Source: CAZVIK01 sp964627045 | GTDB lineage: Bacteria; Acidobacteriota; Terriglobia; Bryobacterales; Bryobacteraceae | NCBI GenBank assembly: GCA_964627045.1 | Contig: CAZVIK010000209.1 | Location: 1-6,670 of the forward strand | DNA: 6,670 bases | Reading direction: 5' to 3' | Shown here: positions 5,604 to 6,670 of the stretch, one piece after another | Layout: each line of letters opens with the position of its first letter | Position numbering within the stretch: the stretch's first letter is position 1 | Notes under the pieces: model-generated | Told to the model about the DNA's origin: nothing | What the model saw: the letters and a program-made list of their open reading frames with translations, nothing else | Database searches by the model: none | Position numbers and translations under genes: made by a program

Positions 5604-5909
5604 TCAGACGCCGGCCCTTTCCTGCGCGCGGCTGAGCGCCGATTCCAGTTGCTCCTTGCCGAGCGGGGTGCTGATGAACAGCTCCTGGCGCGCGCCGGCG
5701 CTCAGGGCGATGGCCTTCCAACCGTTGACGGTGGGCACGGTGACGCGGACCTTCACGGGCCCGCGCGCGTCGCGCACCTGGCGGATGACGCCGGGGACCA
5801 CCGAGCGGACTTCGGGACTGTCTTCGAGCAAGCGAACCAGCAGAGGGCGCACGCCGTCGATAATGCTGTGCTCGACCTTCAGCTTTCCCTGTGCCGTGCG
5901 CAGACGCAT
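5604..5909 (-). CDS. Small hypothetical protein, DUF2103-like
   Basis: A 101-residue soluble, mixed alpha/beta protein without a signal peptide or membrane helix. The core runs from GKLKVEHSIIDGVRPLLVRL through VVPGVIRQVRDARGPVKVRV and TVNGWKAIALSAGARQELF to LGKEQLESAL. This pattern (basic strand, HS...G..P.L..L helix, VxPGxI, R.R...G....RV, GWK.IA.S....QE.F) recalls the bacterial proteins labelled DUF2103, also called predicted metal-binding. That assignment is from memory, not a search. No Cys residues are visible, so metal binding is doubtful here. ATG at 5909 is the only standard start in frame after an upstream TAG. It lies 7 bp before the membrane acyltransferase and probably shares its transcript. 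Function unknown. Confidence 0.8.
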   Translation of the reverse strand: MRLRTAQGKLKVEHSIIDGVRPLLVRLLEDSPEVRSVVPGVIRQVRDARGPVKVRVTVPTVNGWKAIALSAGARQELFISTPLGKEQLESALSRAQERAGV

Positions 5910-5961
5910 TGCCGTGGAGTCAAAGATTTCTTGATGACCGCGCTACCAATCGCAGGAATTG

Positions 5962-5983
5962 CCCGGCCCGCGGCCGGGCCGGG
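5962..5983 (-). terminator. GC-rich hairpin, possible terminator or attenuator
   Basis: A perfect 8-bp inverted repeat CCCGGCCC (5962-5969) / GGGCCGGG (5976-5983) with a 6-nt loop lies just after the stop of the possible 27-residue ORF. It also lies between plsC and the DUF2103-like gene. On the minus strand it is followed by CAATTCC, not a true U-run, so it is a poor intrinsic terminator. It could act as a pause site, an mRNA 3'-end stabiliser or an attenuator. Confidence 0.4.
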
Positions 5984-5990
5984 AGGAGCC

Positions 5991-6074
5991 TCAACCGCCG
6001 GCGAAGCGCATCACGAGGACCCAGACGGCGGCGCTGACCCTGACGAAGGCCATCGGGACAATCCCCGCCTTCAT
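5991..6074 (-). CDS. Possible 27-residue hydrophobic small protein
   Basis: This ORF begins with an ATG sharing one base with the plsC stop (TAATG, 6072-6076) and runs to TGA at 5991. The product is mostly hydrophobic (Val, Ala, Met, Phe, Trp), with one Lys near the N-terminus and two internal Arg, and could form a single membrane-associated helix. About 24 of 26 third positions are G or C, as in the real genes here, and the stop overlap suggests translational reinitiation. No homologue is recognised, and no good ribosome site exists apart from GGAA just before the start. A GC-rich hairpin follows. It may be a coupled small membrane protein linked to lipid synthesis, or chance. Confidence 0.33.
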   Translation of the reverse strand: MKAGIVPMAFVRVSAAVWVLVMRFAGG

Positions 6075-6670
6075 TATTCCATGAGCTTGAGAATGCTTGC
6101 ACGGATCCGTGCGGTGAGGCCGGCGCGGTCCTGGAGCGAAAGGCCGGTGGTGGGAATGGGTTCGCCGATTTCGAGGGCAACCGGACCGGGACGGACGACG
6201 AAGGAGCCCATGGGGAGGACCTCGCGGGTCCCCCGGACCGCCACCGGAACGATAGGGACGCCGGCCTTGATGGCGATATAAGCCGCGCCCTCCTTGAATT
6301 CGGTCATGGTTCCTTCCGAGCGGCCGCCTTCGGGGAAGACCAGGGCGCTGACGCCGCGCTCGCGGATCATACGCGCGGATTCCGACATGGCCTTGAGCGA
6401 GCCGCGGGGATCGTCGCGGGGGATGGAAATGTGACCCGCGCGGCGCAAGTGGCCGCCAATGAAGGGGACGCTGAAAAGTTCCTGCTTGGCGAGGAAGCGG
6501 AACTGAAGCGGGATGTGGCCCATGACGAGGGGCGTGTCCATCAGGCTGAGGTGGTTGGCGGCGATCACGCAGCCGCCCGAGGGGGGGACATGCTCCAGGC
6601 CGCGCACGCTGACCTTCAGGCGGGCGATCCCGATTAGCAGGCGGCTCCAAAGGCGGGCGATCCGGTGGGA
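6074..6670 (-). CDS. 1-acyl-sn-glycerol-3-phosphate acyltransferase, PlsC family (partial at window edge)
   Basis: The frame is open to the right edge, so the true start lies outside; 198 residues are visible. The enzyme transfers an acyl chain to the sn-2 position of lysophosphatidate to make phosphatidate, at the cytoplasmic membrane. Counted from the edge, motifs are HLSLMD (HX4D catalytic pair His40/Asp45), FIGGHLRRAGHISIPRD (70-86, motif II), FPEGGRSEGT (112-121, motif III, canonical FPEGTRS with Gly for Thr) and GVPIVPVAV (137-145, motif IV). The GTG at 6607 is not the real start, because the upstream segment ARLWSRLLIGIARLKVSVRG is typical of the family's N-terminal part. Its stop overlaps a possible small ORF. 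Specificity for lysophosphatidate rather than another lyso-lipid is inferred from the family. Confidence 0.9.
   Translation of the reverse strand, partial: SHRIARLWSRLLIGIARLKVSVRGLEHVPPSGGCVIAANHLSLMDTPLVMGHIPLQFRFLAKQELFSVPFIGGHLRRAGHISIPRDDPRGSLKAMSESARMIRERGVSALVFPEGGRSEGTMTEFKEGAAYIAIKAGVPIVPVAVRGTREVLPMGSFVVRPGPVALEIGEPIPTTGLSLQDRAGLTARIRASILKLME

Noticed and set aside
4970..6281. Overlapping plus-strand frames of about 220 and 290 codons over the acyltransferase, DUF2103-like and PlsC genes
   Set aside because: Both are antisense to well-supported minus-strand genes and show low-complexity composition without domains.

Overview
The window is GC-rich DNA (roughly two thirds G+C, with a strong G/C bias at third codon positions). 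It holds seven recognisable protein genes, one of them cut by the right edge, two candidate small ORFs and several non-coding structures. There are no tRNA, rRNA, CRISPR or transposase genes. Gene content, compact layout and a REP-like double hairpin at the left end suggest a free-living soil-type bacterium. The style is reminiscent of Acidobacteriota (Solibacter/Bryobacter-like), but this is an impression from sequence style and not a demonstrated placement.

Left part (1-2973), signalling and appendage-type genes. A LuxR/NarL-type response regulator (793-146, minus) is divergent from a CpaE/TadZ-like ATPase (923-2143, plus) across a short regulatory gap. The ATPase converges on a FliA/WhiG-family (sigma-28 type) RNA polymerase sigma factor (2973-2212, minus). 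The convergent gap is an unusually AT-rich island carrying two GAATA(A/G)TTATTC elements 20 bp apart. A regulator, a Tad-pilus-type localisation ATPase and an alternative sigma factor side by side suggest control of a surface structure or developmental programme, but no structural pilus or flagellar gene is in the window.

Middle (2974-4453). A gap of about 300 bp separates the sigma factor from a plus-strand PLP-dependent class I aminotransferase (3278-4453). The gap holds a sigma-54-like element for the sigma gene, a NarL-like site, and a possible 52-residue ORF whose stop overlaps the aminotransferase start (ATGA).

Right part (4475-6670), all minus strand. In transcription order: a PlsC-type 1-acyl-sn-glycerol-3-phosphate acyltransferase (5' end outside the window), a possible 27-residue hydrophobic ORF joined to it by a TAATG overlap, a GC-rich hairpin, a 101-residue DUF2103-like protein, and an integral membrane acyltransferase-3 (OafA/NodX-like) protein. 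This looks like an envelope or lipid-modification group, perhaps one operon with an internal attenuating hairpin. It converges on the aminotransferase with only 21 bp between the stops.

No clearly new multi-gene system is evident. The most interesting signals are the paired palindromes in the AT-rich island, the CpaE-like ATPase lacking both Walker A lysines, the REP-like double hairpin and the two overlapping small ORFs.
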